From positions 1 through 64,000 of the forward strand of contig CASFWW010000023.1 in NCBI GenBank assembly GCA_949298505.1: a stretch of DNA of 64,000 nt, read 5' to 3'. The translations under genes and the position numbers were made by a program. Under the pieces are notes generated by a model. That model was given only the letters and a program-made list of their open reading frames with translations, made no database searches and was not told the DNA's origin. Source of the stretch: Ornithoclostridium sp949298505 (GTDB taxonomy: Bacteria; Bacillota; Clostridia; Christensenellales; UBA3700). Below, piece by piece: positions 1-12,095 of the stretch (positions within the stretch are counted from its first letter, which is position 1; the number at the start of each line of letters is the position of its first letter).

Positions 1-263
1 CGGTCAAAGAAGCTTATAACAGTTACAGGTACATTGTGAAGCTTTACGTTATGTAGTCAGATACAAGAAACAAGGTTTGAAACTGATGCTACCTCAGGCG
101 ATGATTTTCAGTGAGTCTTTTTGAAACTACGGCATAAAACAAAAAGGCTTCGCTTGTGAATTGGGCTACTATACGCGACAGCGACAAATGCTCCCGCCAC
201 GCGGGCGCCTCAGGCTCTTTTTTTATATCTATACAAATATTACGTTTTGTTCGCATTTCCCTG
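1..263. other. Left-edge intergenic stretch
   Basis: No gene could be supported here. On plus, bases 3-56 are open and end in TAG, giving a short tail that could be the C-terminus of a gene lying outside the window, but it is too short to identify. Near 190-225 there is a small GC-rich hairpin (CCCGC-CAC-GCGGG) and then a run of seven T, which could be the terminator of an upstream transcript. I see no tRNA or recognisable structured RNA. Confidence 0.3.
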
Positions 264-292
264 TTGCAAACATTCGTTCACAATGTTATAAT
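264..292 (+). promoter_or_regulatory. Promoter of the UvrD/PcrA helicase gene
   Basis: TTGCAA at 264-269 and TATAAT at 287-292 are separated by 17 bp, a good sigma-A promoter. The expected start point, near 299, leaves a leader of only about 20 bases with AGGAGG at 308-313. Confidence 0.8.
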
Positions 293-318
293 TGTGTTAC
301 GGTTTTCAGGAGGAAAAA

Positions 319-2493
319 ATGCAGGACTTTTCTCTTTCCCTTTTAAACGGATTGAACGAAGAACAGGCGGAAGCCGTCAAGACTACCGAAGGATACGTGC
401 GCGTAGTCGCAGGCGCGGGAAGCGGCAAGACTAAAGTGCTGACCACTCGCTACGTTTATATTGCCGGGATGTTGGGCGTCGCTCCCTCCCATATCCTTTC
501 AGTCACGTTTACCAACAAAGCCGCCAACGAAATGAAAAAGCGCATACGCCGCTATATGCCGGACGAAGACGGCGGCTGGATCATGACCTTTCACGGCGCG
601 TGCAACAAGATCCTCAAGGAGGAGATACACCGCCTGCACTACCCGTCCAATTTCATGATCATGGACGAAGAAGACCAGAAATCCCTGCTGAAAAAGATAT
701 ACGAAGAAAACGGGCTGACGCTCAGAAACCACAGCTACAAAAAATGCCTGGACGCAATAGGAGTGTATAAAGGCAGGTTCGGCTATGTGCCGTTTTTCAG
801 CGACCCTTCGGGGAAAACCGCCGCGCCCGGGCTCGACCGCGCGGACGACAAAGGCTCTTACGATTTCGTGATCAAAAAATATCTGGAACTCCAGCGCAAG
901 AACTATTTCCTCGATTTCGACGACCTGATGTACTTCACTCTGGAGATTTTCTCTCAGTTCGACGACGCGCGCGAAAAATGGCAGAGGCATTTCGAATACA
1001 TCCAGGTGGATGAGTTTCAGGACGTGTCCAGACCGGAATACTCGTTCGTCACGATACTTTCGGGGATGAACAAAAACCTGTTCGTCGTCGGAGACCCGGA
1101 TCAGACGATATACACCTGGCGCGGCGCGGACATACGCTTGTTCCTTGACTTCGACAAGGCGTTCGGCGGCACGAAGACGATCGTGCTCAGCAAAAATTAC
1201 CGCTCAACGCCTGAGATTCTCAGCGTGGGAAATTCCCTGATCAGGCACAACACCGAAAGGCTGAAAAAAGACCTCGTTGCCGTCAGGAACAACGGCATCA
1301 GAGTCCGCTATTTCCACGCGCGTACCAGGCAGGAAGAATGTGAGCATATTGCCGAGACCGTCAAGCAACTCAACCGGGAGGGCAAGTCGCTCAGCGATAT
1401 AGCCGTGCTGTACCGCAGCAATTACATGTCACGTCCGGTAGAGGACGCTTTCCTCAAATACGGGATCCCTTACACGATCTTCAGCGGAGTGGAATTCTAT
1501 CAGCGCAAGGAGATCAAGGACGCGATCGCATACCTCAGGATGTTCGAGTTCGGCGACGACCTCTCTTTCGAGCGCATAATCAACGTGCCGGCGAGAGGCA
1601 TCGGCAAAAAACGTATGGCAGCCCTCACATTGCTTGCGCAAAGCGAAAATATCACTCTTTACCAAGCTTTCGCAAAACTTGCAAACTCTCCTCTCTTTGA
1701 AAAAACGGGAGCGAAAAAACTGCTTGACACCATTGAAGCCGGCCGCATCCTCGCAAAGGAACCCGACGCCGACGTCACAGACCTTCTCGATTTCGCTCTC
1801 AAGAAAAGCGGCTACGAAGAATACCTGATGCTCTGCGGCGACCAGAACAGGCTGGACAACGTGACGGAACTCAAAGCGGCGATCAAGGATTTCGTCGACG
1901 ACGCCGGAGAACACGTCTCCCTTGCAGAATATCTGACCGCCGTGTCGCTGATCTCCAACGTGGATTCAAAAGACAAGGATCAGACTGTCAAGCTGATGAC
2001 GGTGCACACCGCAAAAGGTCTCGAGTTTCCGTACGTGTTCGTCTGCTCTCTCAACGAAGGGCTATTTCCCTCCGTAAAGATAGAAAACAAACAGCAGATG
2101 GAAGAAGAACGACGCGTCGCCTACGTCGCTTTCACCAGGGCGAAGGACGGGCTTTTTCTGTCCGACTGCGACGGCTTCGACATTCAGACAAGGGGAAGGC
2201 TTCTCCCTTCAAGATTTATTTTCAACGTCGACGACTGCCTGCTGGAAAAAAGCGGAGAGATCACGGACGAATACATTCAGCTCGCGCAGGAGTACATACG
2301 CGCAAGCGAATACGCCCTTTCTCATCCGTCGGTGCCGGATTTCCGCGTTTATCTGGGCGGAGACAGAGTGCGCCACCCGGTATTCGGAGACGGCACCGTG
2401 ACCGGAAAACAGAACGGCTGTTATGTCGTTAAATTCGACAGCGGCAACATCAGAACGATCTCCGAAGGCTCCGGCGTGCTTCAGCCGATATAA
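319..2493 (+). CDS. pcrA: ATP-dependent DNA helicase, UvrD/PcrA family
   Basis: Superfamily 1A 3'-5' DNA helicase of 724 aa, the usual PcrA length, expected to act in repair and in removing obstacles to replication. The ordered motifs are visible: Walker A AGAGSGKT (about residues 31-38), motif II VDEFQD (230-235), motif III GDPDQTIYTWRG, motif IV SKNYRST, motif V VHTAKGLEF and motif VI with VAYVAFTRAKD. The last ~50 residues (GDRVRHPVFGDGTVTG, then VKFDSG) match the Tudor-like C-terminal domain by which PcrA binds RNA polymerase. The start at 319 is chosen because AGGAGG lies 5 bases upstream; a longer in-frame start at 292 lies on the -10 box and is rejected. The gene is monocistronic between its own promoter and a terminator. 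Confidence 0.93.
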   Translation: MQDFSLSLLNGLNEEQAEAVKTTEGYVRVVAGAGSGKTKVLTTRYVYIAGMLGVAPSHILSVTFTNKAANEMKKRIRRYMPDEDGGWIMTFHGACNKILKEEIHRLHYPSNFMIMDEEDQKSLLKKIYEENGLTLRNHSYKKCLDAIGVYKGRFGYVPFFSDPSGKTAAPGLDRADDKGSYDFVIKKYLELQRKNYFLDFDDLMYFTLEIFSQFDDAREKWQRHFEYIQVDEFQDVSRPEYSFVTILSGMNKNLFVVGDPDQTIYTWRGADIRLFLDFDKAFGGTKTIVLSKNYRSTPEILSVGNSLIRHNTERLKKDLVAVRNNGIRVRYFHARTRQEECEHIAETVKQLNREGKSLSDIAVLYRSNYMSRPVEDAFLKYGIPYTIFSGVEFYQRKEIKDAIAYLRMFEFGDDLSFERIINVPARGIGKKRMAALTLLAQSENITLYQAFAKLANSPLFEKTGAKKLLDTIEAGRILAKEPDADVTDLLDFALKKSGYEEYLMLCGDQNRLDNVTELKAAIKDFVDDAGEHVSLAEYLTAVSLISNVDSKDKDQTVKLMTVHTAKGLEFPYVFVCSLNEGLFPSVKIENKQQMEEERRVAYVAFTRAKDGLFLSDCDGFDIQTRGRLLPSRFIFNVDDCLLEKSGEITDEYIQLAQEYIRASEYALSHPSVPDFRVYLGGDRVRHPVFGDGTVTGKQNGCYVVKFDSGNIRTISEGSGVLQPI

Positions 2494-2539
2494 TCTTTAA
2501 CCTACACGGGCACGAAAAATTTTAATCTGATACGAATTT

Positions 2540-2566
2540 AAAAAAGCGCGGATCTCCGCTCTTTTT
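2540..2566. terminator. Bidirectional terminator between pcrA and dapL
   Basis: A hairpin with a GCGG/CCGC core, an AAAAG/CTTTT outer stem and one mismatch is flanked by A and T tracts, so it can end pcrA on plus and the long glutamine operon on minus. Confidence 0.75.
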
Positions 2567-2658
2567 ATATGTCTTGCCGCGTCGTATCCGCGCGGCATCA
2601 ATCAAGCATATCAGCCGTGATTTGCCGGCATCGTATTCGCTTTCACGCCTTTTCAGCG

Positions 2659-3846
2659 TTACTCCGACAAAAGTCCGACGAGCCTTTCCGCCGCCGTCTT
2701 CGTATCCTCAGGACTTCCGAAAGTGGAGAATCTGAAATAGCCCTCGCCGCAAGATCCGAAGCCCTCTCCCGGGGTGCCGACGATCTGTGCCTTTTCGAGA
2801 AGAAAGTCGAAAAATTCCCAGCTGCTCATTCCGCGCGGGCACTTCATCCAGATATACGGCGCGTTCTTGCCGCCGCAATACCATATTCCGAGTTTGTCGA
2901 GCGCGTCGGTCAGATATTTAGCGTTTTTCTTGTATACGGCAATGTTTTGTTTTATCTCTTTCTGCCCTTCTTCTGTAAACACTGCCGCCGCTCCCTTTTG
3001 CAGGATATACGAAACGCCGTTCGTCTTGGTGGTGCGGTTCCTGACCCACATCGCGTTCAGGTTCATCCCCTCTCTTTCAAGCTCTTTGGGGATCACTGTA
3101 TAGCCGCAGCGCGTGCCCGTAAAGCCCGCCGTCTTTGAAAGCGAGCATATCTCTATCGCACACGTTCTTGCGCCTTCTATCTCGAAAATGCTGTGCGGCA
3201 GGCTCTCGTCTTCGATAAACGCTTCGTACGCCGCGTCGAAGAGTATCACCGCGCCGGTTTTGTTGGCGTAGTCCACCCACTTTTTGAGTTTTTCTTTCGT
3301 GAATACCGCGCCGGTGGGATTATTGGGAGAACAGATATAGAGTATCTGCGCGTCTGTGCTCTCGTCCGGAAGGGGCAGAAAGCCGTTTTCCTCTCCCGAA
3401 GCGAGATGGACTATTTTCCTGCCCGCCATCACGTTTGCGTCCACGTAAGCGGGGTATGCCGGTTCGAGAACGAGCGCGGCGTCCGACTTGTCGAACAGAT
3501 CGAGTATGTCGCCGAGTTCGTCGCTTGCACCGCTTGAAACGAACGCCTCGTCCGCTTCTATCTTCACGCCGCGACGCGCATAGTAGTCAGCGACCGCCGT
3601 CCTGAAGAAATGCGCTCCGCATTCAGGCATATATCCGTGGAAGGTCTCCTTTTTCGCCTGATCGTCAACCGCTTCGTGAAGCGCTTTTATTACCTCATTG
3701 CAAAGCGGAAGCGACACGTCTCCGATGCCGAGACGGTAAAGATACGCCCCGTCGTGGCTTTCCACGTAAGCGCGCGTCTTTTGCGCTATTCTGTAAAAAA
3801 GATAAGAATCTTTCAGATTTTCGTAATAATGATTGGGTTTCAGCAT
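2659..3846 (-). CDS. dapL: LL-diaminopimelate aminotransferase
   Basis: PLP-dependent enzyme that converts tetrahydrodipicolinate and glutamate to LL-diaminopimelate in one step, bypassing the succinylase or acetylase routes of lysine and peptidoglycan synthesis. At 395 aa it has the usual length. The Schiff-base lysine is K238 in SLSKTAGFTGTRCGY, and the substrate-binding segments SSGASDELGD, YICSPNNPTGA and the FHGYMPE(C) loop typical of DapL rather than a generic class I aminotransferase are present. It is the last gene of the eight-gene minus run and overlaps dapF by 7 bases. Its nitrogen donor is glutamate, which fits the locus. Confidence 0.92.
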   Translation of the reverse strand: MLKPNHYYENLKDSYLFYRIAQKTRAYVESHDGAYLYRLGIGDVSLPLCNEVIKALHEAVDDQAKKETFHGYMPECGAHFFRTAVADYYARRGVKIEADEAFVSSGASDELGDILDLFDKSDAALVLEPAYPAYVDANVMAGRKIVHLASGEENGFLPLPDESTDAQILYICSPNNPTGAVFTKEKLKKWVDYANKTGAVILFDAAYEAFIEDESLPHSIFEIEGARTCAIEICSLSKTAGFTGTRCGYTVIPKELEREGMNLNAMWVRNRTTKTNGVSYILQKGAAAVFTEEGQKEIKQNIAVYKKNAKYLTDALDKLGIWYCGGKNAPYIWMKCPRGMSSWEFFDFLLEKAQIVGTPGEGFGSCGEGYFRFSTFGSPEDTKTAAERLVGLLSE

Positions 3847-4619
3847 TGAATTTCTCCTTCAAAAACCGTGCGTGCCGGTCCCGTCATAATGACCTTGCCG
3901 TCCTCGCACCTGATGTTGAGCGCTCCTCCGTCCAGAGTCACGTCCACGCTTTTGCCGTCGCAAAGCCCGCTTCTGACCGCCGCCGCAACGCTGGCGCAGG
4001 TGCCCGTTCCGCAAGCCATCGTGATGCCGCTGCCTCTTTCCCAGACGCGCATGCGCAGTTTGTCCTTGCCTGTCACGCTGACGAACTCGACGTTCACGCC
4101 TCCCGGGAAGCGCGGATGCTTTTCAACGAGAGGTCCCACGGTATCCACGGGCGCGCTGTCGGCGTCGTCGACGAAAATCACGGCATGAGGATTGCCGACG
4201 TCAACCGGCACAAATGCTATCCCTCCTGCGACGTCAAGCTTTTCCGGCTCTCCGACGGTGACTTTGCCCATATCCACGGCAACGCTGTCCACCTTGCCGT
4301 CGACGACAAAAAGTTTGAGATACTTTATGCCTGAAAGGGTCTCTACCGCCAGTTCCGTCTTTTTGGTATAGCCTTTGTCATAAACGTATTTGCCCACGCA
4401 ACGTATGCCGTTGCCGCACATTTTAGCTTCGCTGCCGTCCGCGTTGAATATACGCATTTTAAAATCTGCTACGTCTGAAAGGCTTATCAGCACCAAGCCG
4501 TCGCCGCCTATGCCGAAATGACGGTCGGACAGCTTAACGCTGAGCGCTTCGGGATCCTTGGGCGCGCCGTATACGTAGATATAGTCGTTGCCCAGTCCCT
4601 CCATTTTAGTGAATTTCAT
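3840..4619 (-). CDS. dapF: Diaminopimelate epimerase
   Basis: Converts LL-DAP to meso-DAP, the step after DapL, by a two-cysteine racemisation without cofactor. At 259 aa it has a usual length. Both catalytic cysteines are visible: C68 in MCGNGIR and C203 in ACGTGTCA, each in one half of the pseudo-twofold fold. The N-terminus MKFTKMEGLGNDY is characteristic. The start at 4619 lies 9 bases after the carB stop, and the 3' end overlaps dapL by 7 bases, implying coupled translation. Together they complete the DapL-route to meso-DAP. Confidence 0.94.
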   Translation of the reverse strand: MKFTKMEGLGNDYIYVYGAPKDPEALSVKLSDRHFGIGGDGLVLISLSDVADFKMRIFNADGSEAKMCGNGIRCVGKYVYDKGYTKKTELAVETLSGIKYLKLFVVDGKVDSVAVDMGKVTVGEPEKLDVAGGIAFVPVDVGNPHAVIFVDDADSAPVDTVGPLVEKHPRFPGGVNVEFVSVTGKDKLRMRVWERGSGITMACGTGTCASVAAAVRSGLCDGKSVDVTLDGGALNIRCEDGKVIMTGPARTVFEGEIQC

Positions 4620-4628
4620 AAATTCTCC

Positions 4629-7600
4629 TTATTTGCCGTCAATAGTGGATACGCTTAAGGTTATCTCTTCGAGGACGTCGAGAAGAGCCCTTACCGTATC
4701 GAGCGCGGTGAGCACTGTAACGTTGTTCTCTATCGCGCATTGTCTTATCGCAGAACCGTCGGATATCTTGTTCTCGTTGCTGACGTCGCGGGTATTTATT
4801 ACGTAAGTCACGTAACCCTGACGAATGGAATCGAGGATATCGGTAGACCCCTCGCTTATTTTCTTCATTATACGCGTCTTTATACCGTGGCTCTTAAGGA
4901 ACTTGGCGGTACCTTCCGTAGCCTCTATGTTGAAACCGAGGTTGTAGAACCTGCGTATAAGCGGAAGCGCCTCTTCCTTGTCGCCGTCCGCTATAGTCGC
5001 GAGGACGGTGCCGTAATTCTGAACCTTTACGCCCGAAGCCTGGAGCGCCTTGTACAGCGCGCGGGTCAGGCTCTTGTCGTAGCCTATCGCTTCGCCCGTA
5101 GATTTCATTTCGGGAGACAGGTAGGAATCCATGCCGCGCAGTTTGGAGAAGGAGAACGCGGGAGCTTTAGCGTAGCAACGTTTCTTTTCCTCAGGGTAGA
5201 TAACGTTTATGCCCTGCTCTTTGAGGCTCTTGCCGAGAATGACCAGCGTCGCTATGTCCGCAAGGTCGTAGCCCGTCGCCTTCGAAAGGAACGGCACGGT
5301 ACGCGACGAACGCGGATTGACCTCTATGATGAACACGTTTTCTTCCTTGTCGACTATGAACTGGATATTGAAAAGACCGATTATGCCTATTCCGAGTCCG
5401 AGTTTCTGCGTATAGTCGAGGATAACGTTCTTGACTTTCTGCGATATGGAGAAGGACGGATATACGCTTATCGAGTCGCCCGAGTGAACGCCCGTGCGCT
5501 CTACCAGTTCCATTATGCCGGGAACGAAAACGTCCTTGCCGTCGCAGACCGCGTCGACTTCTACCTCTTTGCCCATGATGTATTTATCGACCAGTACGGG
5601 TTTGTCCTCGTCTATCTCGACCGCCGTCTTAAGGTAATGACGGAGCTGTTCTTCGCCAGCGACTATCCTCATCGCTCTGCCGCCTAAGACGAAGCTGGGA
5701 CGCACGAGAACGGGATAACCTATCTCCTTCGCCGCCGCGATGCCGTCCTCTATCTTAGTGACCGCTCTGCCCTTGGGCTGAGGTATGTTGAGCTCTACGA
5801 GAAGCTTTTCGAACGCGTCGCGGTTTTCAGCCTTTTCTATCGCGTCGCGGTCGGTGCCGATTATTTTTACTCCGCGCGCGCTCAGCGGCTCGGCGAGGTT
5901 TATAGCCGTCTGTCCGCCGAGAGAAGCTATGACGCCTATCGGCTTTTCGAGATCTATCACGTTCATTACGTCTTCGACGCAGAGCGGCTCGAAATACAGC
6001 TTGTCCGAAGTCGTATAGTCGGTGGACACCGTTTCAGGGTTATTGTTGATTATTATCGCCTCGAAGCCCGCTTTCTTTATCGTCTTTACCGCGTGCACTG
6101 TCGAATAGTCGAACTCTACGCCCTGACCTATACGGATAGGCCCGCTGCCGAGAACAACGACTTTCTTTTTATCCGATACGATTGATTCGTTTTCCTGTTC
6201 GTAAGTAGAATAGAAATAAGGGATATAGCTTTCGAACTCTGAAGCGCAGCTGTCTATCATTTTGTAAACGGGCTTTATCCCGCATTTTTCGCGCACGCTT
6301 CTGACCTTTTCTTCTGTAGTTCCCGCGTATTTCGCGACCGACTTATCCGAAAAGCCGAAACGCTTTGCTTCTAAGACCGCTTCGGGGGTCGCGCCCGTCT
6401 TTTCAAGCGAATTTTCTATCTCTACGATATGCTTTATCTTGTGCAGGAAGAAATCGTCTATCGCGGTAGCCGCGTTTATCTCCTCTTCAGTCGCGCCGAG
6501 GCGGAAGAGCTGAGCTATCGCGTATATCCTGTCGTCCGTGCCTATCTTTATATAGTCGGTAAGCGCCTTTTTGTCCATGCCGTCGAACTTAGCCATATAC
6601 ACGTGGTTTACGCCCGTTTCGAGAGAACGCACCGCCTTGAGCAGGCTTTCTTCAAACGTTCTGCCCACGCTCATGACCTCGCCGGTCGCCTTCATCTGCG
6701 TGCCGAGTTTATTGTTCGCGTCCGCGAATTTGTCGAACGGGAAACGCGGCATTTTGGTTACCACGTAGTCGAGTGACGGTTCGAAAGAAGCGGGCGTATT
6801 TGCCAGCATTATTTCATCGAGGTTCATTCCCACGCCTATCTTAGCCGAAACGCGCGCAATCGGATAGCCGCTCGCCTTTGAAGCGAGAGCCGATGAACGC
6901 GAAACGCGGGGGTTTACCTCTATGAGATAGTATTGGAACGACTTGGGATCGAGAGCGAACTGGACGTTGCAGCCGCCCTTTATCTCCAGAGCGCGTATTA
7001 TCTTGAGCGCGCTGTCTCTCAGCATATGGTATTCTCTGTTGGTAAGGGTCTGAGAAGGACATACGACTATACTGTCGCCCGTGTGTATGCCTACGGGGTC
7101 GAGGTTTTCCATGTTACAGATCGTTATCGCGGTGTCGTTGGCGTCGCGCATGACCTCGTACTCTATTTCCTTAAAGCCTTTTATGCTCTTTTCGACCAGC
7201 ACCTGATGGACGGGGGAAAGCGCGAGGGCGTTTTTGATTATCTCCAGAAACTCCTCTTCGTTGTCCGCAAAACCGCCGCCAGTGCCGCCCAGCGTAAACG
7301 CGGGTCTGAGCACTACGGGGTAACCTATGCGTTCCACCGCCTTAAGACCTTCTTCGACGGTATTGGCTATCTCTGAAGGAAGAACGGGCTCTCCGAGAGA
7401 CTGACAGAGTTCTTTGAAAAGCTCTCTGTCTTCAGCTCTCTCTATACTCTTGCTGTTTGTGCCGAGAAGCTCTACGCGGCATTCTCTCAATACGCCTTTC
7501 TTTTCAAGCTGCATAGCAAGGTTGAGACCCGTCTGTCCGCCGATACCCGGGATTATCGCGTCGGGACGCTCGTAGCGGATTATCTTTGCGATATATTCGA

Positions 7601-7803
7601 GGGTCAAAGGCTCCATATACACCTTGTCCGCGATCGACGTATCCGTCATTATCGTAGCGGGGTTGGAGTTGCAAAGCACGACTTCGTAGCCCTCTTCTTT
7701 GAGCGCGAGGCACGCCTGAGTGCCCGCATAGTCGAATTCGGCAGCCTGTCCTATGACGATAGGTCCCGAACCTATAACGAGTATCTTCTTTATGTCGGTA
7801 CGC

Positions 7804-7811
<8 letters not shown>
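4629..7811 (-). CDS. carB: Carbamoyl-phosphate synthase, large subunit
   Basis: Makes carbamoyl phosphate from bicarbonate, two ATP and ammonia channelled from CarA; the product feeds pyrimidines and arginine. At 1060 aa it is full length. It shows the duplicated ATP-grasp architecture: the first half begins with ILVIGSGPIVIGQAAEFDY and the second with VVLGSGPIRIGQGVEFDYS near residue 555, each with its own glycine-rich ATP loop (GGTGGG in the first half). The C-terminal ~130 residues form the MGS-like allosteric domain. It overlaps carA by 8 bases. pyrD and pyrE lie elsewhere in the window and pyrB is not seen, so carAB is grouped by glutamine use and not by the pyrimidine pathway. Confidence 0.96.
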
Positions 7812-8894
<1,083 letters not shown>

Positions 8895-8898
<4 letters not shown>

Positions 8899-10514
8899 TG
8901 TTTTCTTTCTCTCCTGTGCTTATTGTCGTGCGCCGCGCTGACGAAGCCAGCGAACAGCGGATGCGGTCTGTTGGGTCTGGATTTGAATTCGGGATGAAAC
9001 TGCACGCCGACGTAGAACGGGTGATCCTTGACCTCCACCGTCTCTACCAGTCTGCCGTCGGGGGAAACGCCCGCGGTCACCAGTCCGCAAGAAGTCAGCG
9101 CGTCTCTGTATTCGTTATTGAATTCGTAGCGGTGGCGGTGCCTTTCGGATATCTCTTCCGACTTATAACATTCGTACAGCTTAGTTCCCTTCTGTACCTT
9201 GCAGGGATAGCTGCCGAGTCTTAAAGTGCCGCCCTTGTCTCTTTCCTCGCTCTGACCGGGCATAAAGTCGATGACCTTGTATCTGCAGTCCTTGTCGAAC
9301 TCTCCCGAATTCGCGTTTTTAAACAATGCCACGTTTCTTGCGTATTCGATGACGGCTATCTGCATTCCGAGGCATATCCCGAGGTAGGGCACCTTGTTTT
9401 CGCGCGCGTACTGCGCCGCGAGTATCATGCCTTCTATGCCCCTGCCTCCGAAGCCGCCGGGCACTATTATTCCGTCCACGTTAGATAATACGCTTTTTAC
9501 GTTGCTTTCGTCAAGCAACTCACTGTCTATCCATTCGATATCCACGAACGCGTTTATCGGATATCCCGCGTGTCTGAGCGCTTCCATGACCGAAAGGTAC
9601 GCGTCGTGAAGCTTTACGTATTTGCCGACGAGACCTATTTTTACCGTGTGCTTTCTTTCCTTTATACTCCCGACCATCTTCTCCCATTCGGTAAGATCGG
9701 GCGCAGGCGCGTCTATGCCCAGTTCTCTGCATACGATGGCGGAAAAGTTCTGTTTTTCCAGCATCAGCGGCGCTTCGTAAAGCACGGGTATCGTCATATT
9801 TTCGATAACGCAGTCGGGCTTAACGTTACAGAACATGGATATCTTTCTGAATATCTCAGGTTCGAGAGGTTCGTCGCACCTTAATACGATTATGTCGGGA
9901 TTTATGCCCATGCCCTGCAATTCCTTGACTGAATGCTGGGTGGGTTTGGATTTGTGTTCGTCGCTCCCGCGCAGGAAGGGCACTAAGGTAACGTGTATGA
10001 ACAGGCTGTTTTCCCTGCCCACTTCCAGGGATATCTGCCTCACCGCCTCTATGAAAGGCTGAGACTCTATGTCGCCTATCGTGCCGCCTATTTCTGTTAT
10101 CACGACGTCTGCGTTCGTCTTTTTTCCCACGCGGTAAACGAATTCTTTTATTTCGTTGGTTATATGCGGTATGACCTGCACGGTGGAGCCGAGATACTCC
10201 CCTCTGCGCTCCTTGTTGAGCACTCTCCAGTATACCTTGCCCGTCGTAAGGTTGGAATACTTGTTGAGATCCTCGTCGATGAACCTCTCGTAGTGTCCCA
10301 GATCGAGGTCTGTCTCCGCTCCGTCTTCCGTAACGTAGACCTCTCCGTGCTGATACGGACTCATAGTCCCGGGATCGACGTTGATATAGGGGTCGAGTTT
10401 CTGTGCCGCCACCTTAAGCCCTCTCGCCTTGAGAAGTCTGCCCAGCGATGCCGCCGTGATACCTTTGCCTAAGCCCGACACAACGCCGCCGGTCACGAAT
10501 ACGTATTTAGTCAT
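8895..10514 (-). CDS. pyrG: CTP synthase (glutamine-hydrolysing)
   Basis: Aminates UTP to CTP with glutamine and ATP. At 539 aa it is typical. The N-terminal amidoligase domain starts with KYVFVTGGVVSGLGKGI (P-loop) and contains the DPGTMSP and GGTIGDIES signatures. The C-terminal class I amidotransferase has the nucleophile in LGICLGMQ and the His/Glu pair in QFHPEFKSRP. It sits 19 bases after guaA and overlaps carA by 4 bases. It is the third of four consecutive glutamine-dependent amidotransferase systems downstream of the glutamine synthetase. Confidence 0.96.
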
Positions 10515-10533
10515 AATGTCTCCTTACCGCGAA

Positions 10534-12063
10534 TCACTCCCATTCAACCGTCGCGGGCGGCTTCGAGGTGATGTCGTAGACGACTCTGCCGACAGTCCTC
10601 ACTTCGTTGGTTATTCTGCTGCTCGCCCTTTCGAGTACCTCGTAAGGCAGGCGCGTCCAGTCCGCGGTCATGAAGTCGTCCGTAGTGACCGCTCTGAGCG
10701 CCACCGTATATCCGTAAGTCCTCGCGTCGCCCATAACGCCCACGCTTCTGGTGTCGGTGAGCACCGCAAAGTACTGATTCGTGACACGCTCGAGTCCCGC
10801 GTTCACGACCTCTTCTCTGAAGATCGCGTCCGCCTCTCTCAGCGTATCGAGTTTTTCTTTGGTTATCTCCCCGATAACTCTTATCGCGAGACCGGGACCC
10901 GGGAATGGCTGACGCCATACCAGGTCCGCGGGGATACCCAGCTCAGTGCCCACCGCGCGCACTTCGTCCTTGAACAGCTCGCGCAGCGGTTCTATTATCT
11001 CGTCGAAATCTATAACGCTGGGCAGTCCGCCGACGTTGTGATGGCTCTTTATCGTCGAAGCGTCGCCCGCGCCGCTCTCTATCACGTCGGGGTAAATGGT
11101 ACCCTGTACGAGATAGTTCACCTTGCCGATCTTCTTAGCCTCGCGCTCGAAAACGCGTATGAATTCTTCGCCTATTATCTTGCGCTTCTTTTCGGGTTCG
11201 GTTACCCCTTTGAGCTTTTCGAGGAACAGATCCTCTACGTTCACTCTTATTATGTTCATGTCGAAACGCTTTTTGAAAGTGCGCTCCACCATGTCTCCTT
11301 CGTCCTTTCTCAGCAGACCGTGATCGACGAAAACGCAGGTAAGGTCGGATCCTATCGCCTTGTGAAGAAGCACAGCCGCGACCGACGAATCAACGCCGCC
11401 CGAAAGCGCGCACAGCACTTTTTTGCCCTTGAGCTGCTTTGCATACTTTTCGACCGCCTCTTTAGCAAAGTCCGACATCTTCCAGTCGCCCGAACACTTG
11501 CATATCGCGAAAAGGAAGTTGTGAAGCATTCTCTTGCCGTATACCGTATGTGTGACCTCGGGGTGGAACTGCACCGCATATATGCTCTTTCCGTCGCTCA
11601 TCGCCGCGCACGGGCAATGCTGAGTAGTCGCGGTGACGGTAAAGCCGTCGGGCACGCACTTTATATAGTCGGTATGGCTCATCCAGCATATGCTCTTTTC
11701 GGGTACTCCCTCGAACAACGGGTCGTCTTTGACTGAAAGCTCTATCTTGCCGTATTCGCCCAAAGCGCCCGCGCTGCATATTTCGCCGCCCGTAAGCCAC
11801 GCGGTCAGCTGCGCGCCGTAACATATCCCCAGTACGGGAATGCCCAGTTCAAGCACTTTTTTGTCGCAATGCGGCGACTTTTCGTCGTAAACGCTGTTGG
11901 GTCCGCCGGTAAATATAATGCCCTTGTAACCCTCTGCGGCTATCTCTTCCGCGGTGATCTTGTTGTACGGTTTTATCTCGGCGTACACGTTCTGTTCGCG
12001 CACTCTGCGCGCAATCAGCTGGTTGTACTGTCCGCCGAAATCGAGTACCAGAATTTTTTCCAT
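10534..12063 (-). CDS. guaA: GMP synthase (glutamine-hydrolysing)
   Basis: Converts XMP to GMP using glutamine and ATP. The 509-aa protein has the standard order: class I amidotransferase (VLDFGGQYNQLIARRVRE, nucleophile in LGICYGAQ, QFHPEVTHT), PP-loop ATP pyrophosphatase (ALSGGVDSSVAAVL), and the C-terminal dimerisation domain (RLPYEVLERASSRITNEV). The ATG at 12063 is preferred because AGAGG lies just upstream; an in-frame TTG five codons earlier would place the ribosome binding site inside the gene. It follows asnB by 32 bases. Confidence 0.95.
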   Translation of the reverse strand: MEKILVLDFGGQYNQLIARRVREQNVYAEIKPYNKITAEEIAAEGYKGIIFTGGPNSVYDEKSPHCDKKVLELGIPVLGICYGAQLTAWLTGGEICSAGALGEYGKIELSVKDDPLFEGVPEKSICWMSHTDYIKCVPDGFTVTATTQHCPCAAMSDGKSIYAVQFHPEVTHTVYGKRMLHNFLFAICKCSGDWKMSDFAKEAVEKYAKQLKGKKVLCALSGGVDSSVAAVLLHKAIGSDLTCVFVDHGLLRKDEGDMVERTFKKRFDMNIIRVNVEDLFLEKLKGVTEPEKKRKIIGEEFIRVFEREAKKIGKVNYLVQGTIYPDVIESGAGDASTIKSHHNVGGLPSVIDFDEIIEPLRELFKDEVRAVGTELGIPADLVWRQPFPGPGLAIRVIGEITKEKLDTLREADAIFREEVVNAGLERVTNQYFAVLTDTRSVGVMGDARTYGYTVALRAVTTDDFMTADWTRLPYEVLERASSRITNEVRTVGRVVYDITSKPPATVEWE

Positions 12064-12095
12064 ATATATGCCTCTCAAATATATTTTTTACTTCT

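Noticed and set aside
1..260. tmRNA, SRP RNA or RNase P RNA end near the left edge
   Set aside because: A hairpin and T run exist, but no conserved core of these RNAs was found in the visible part.
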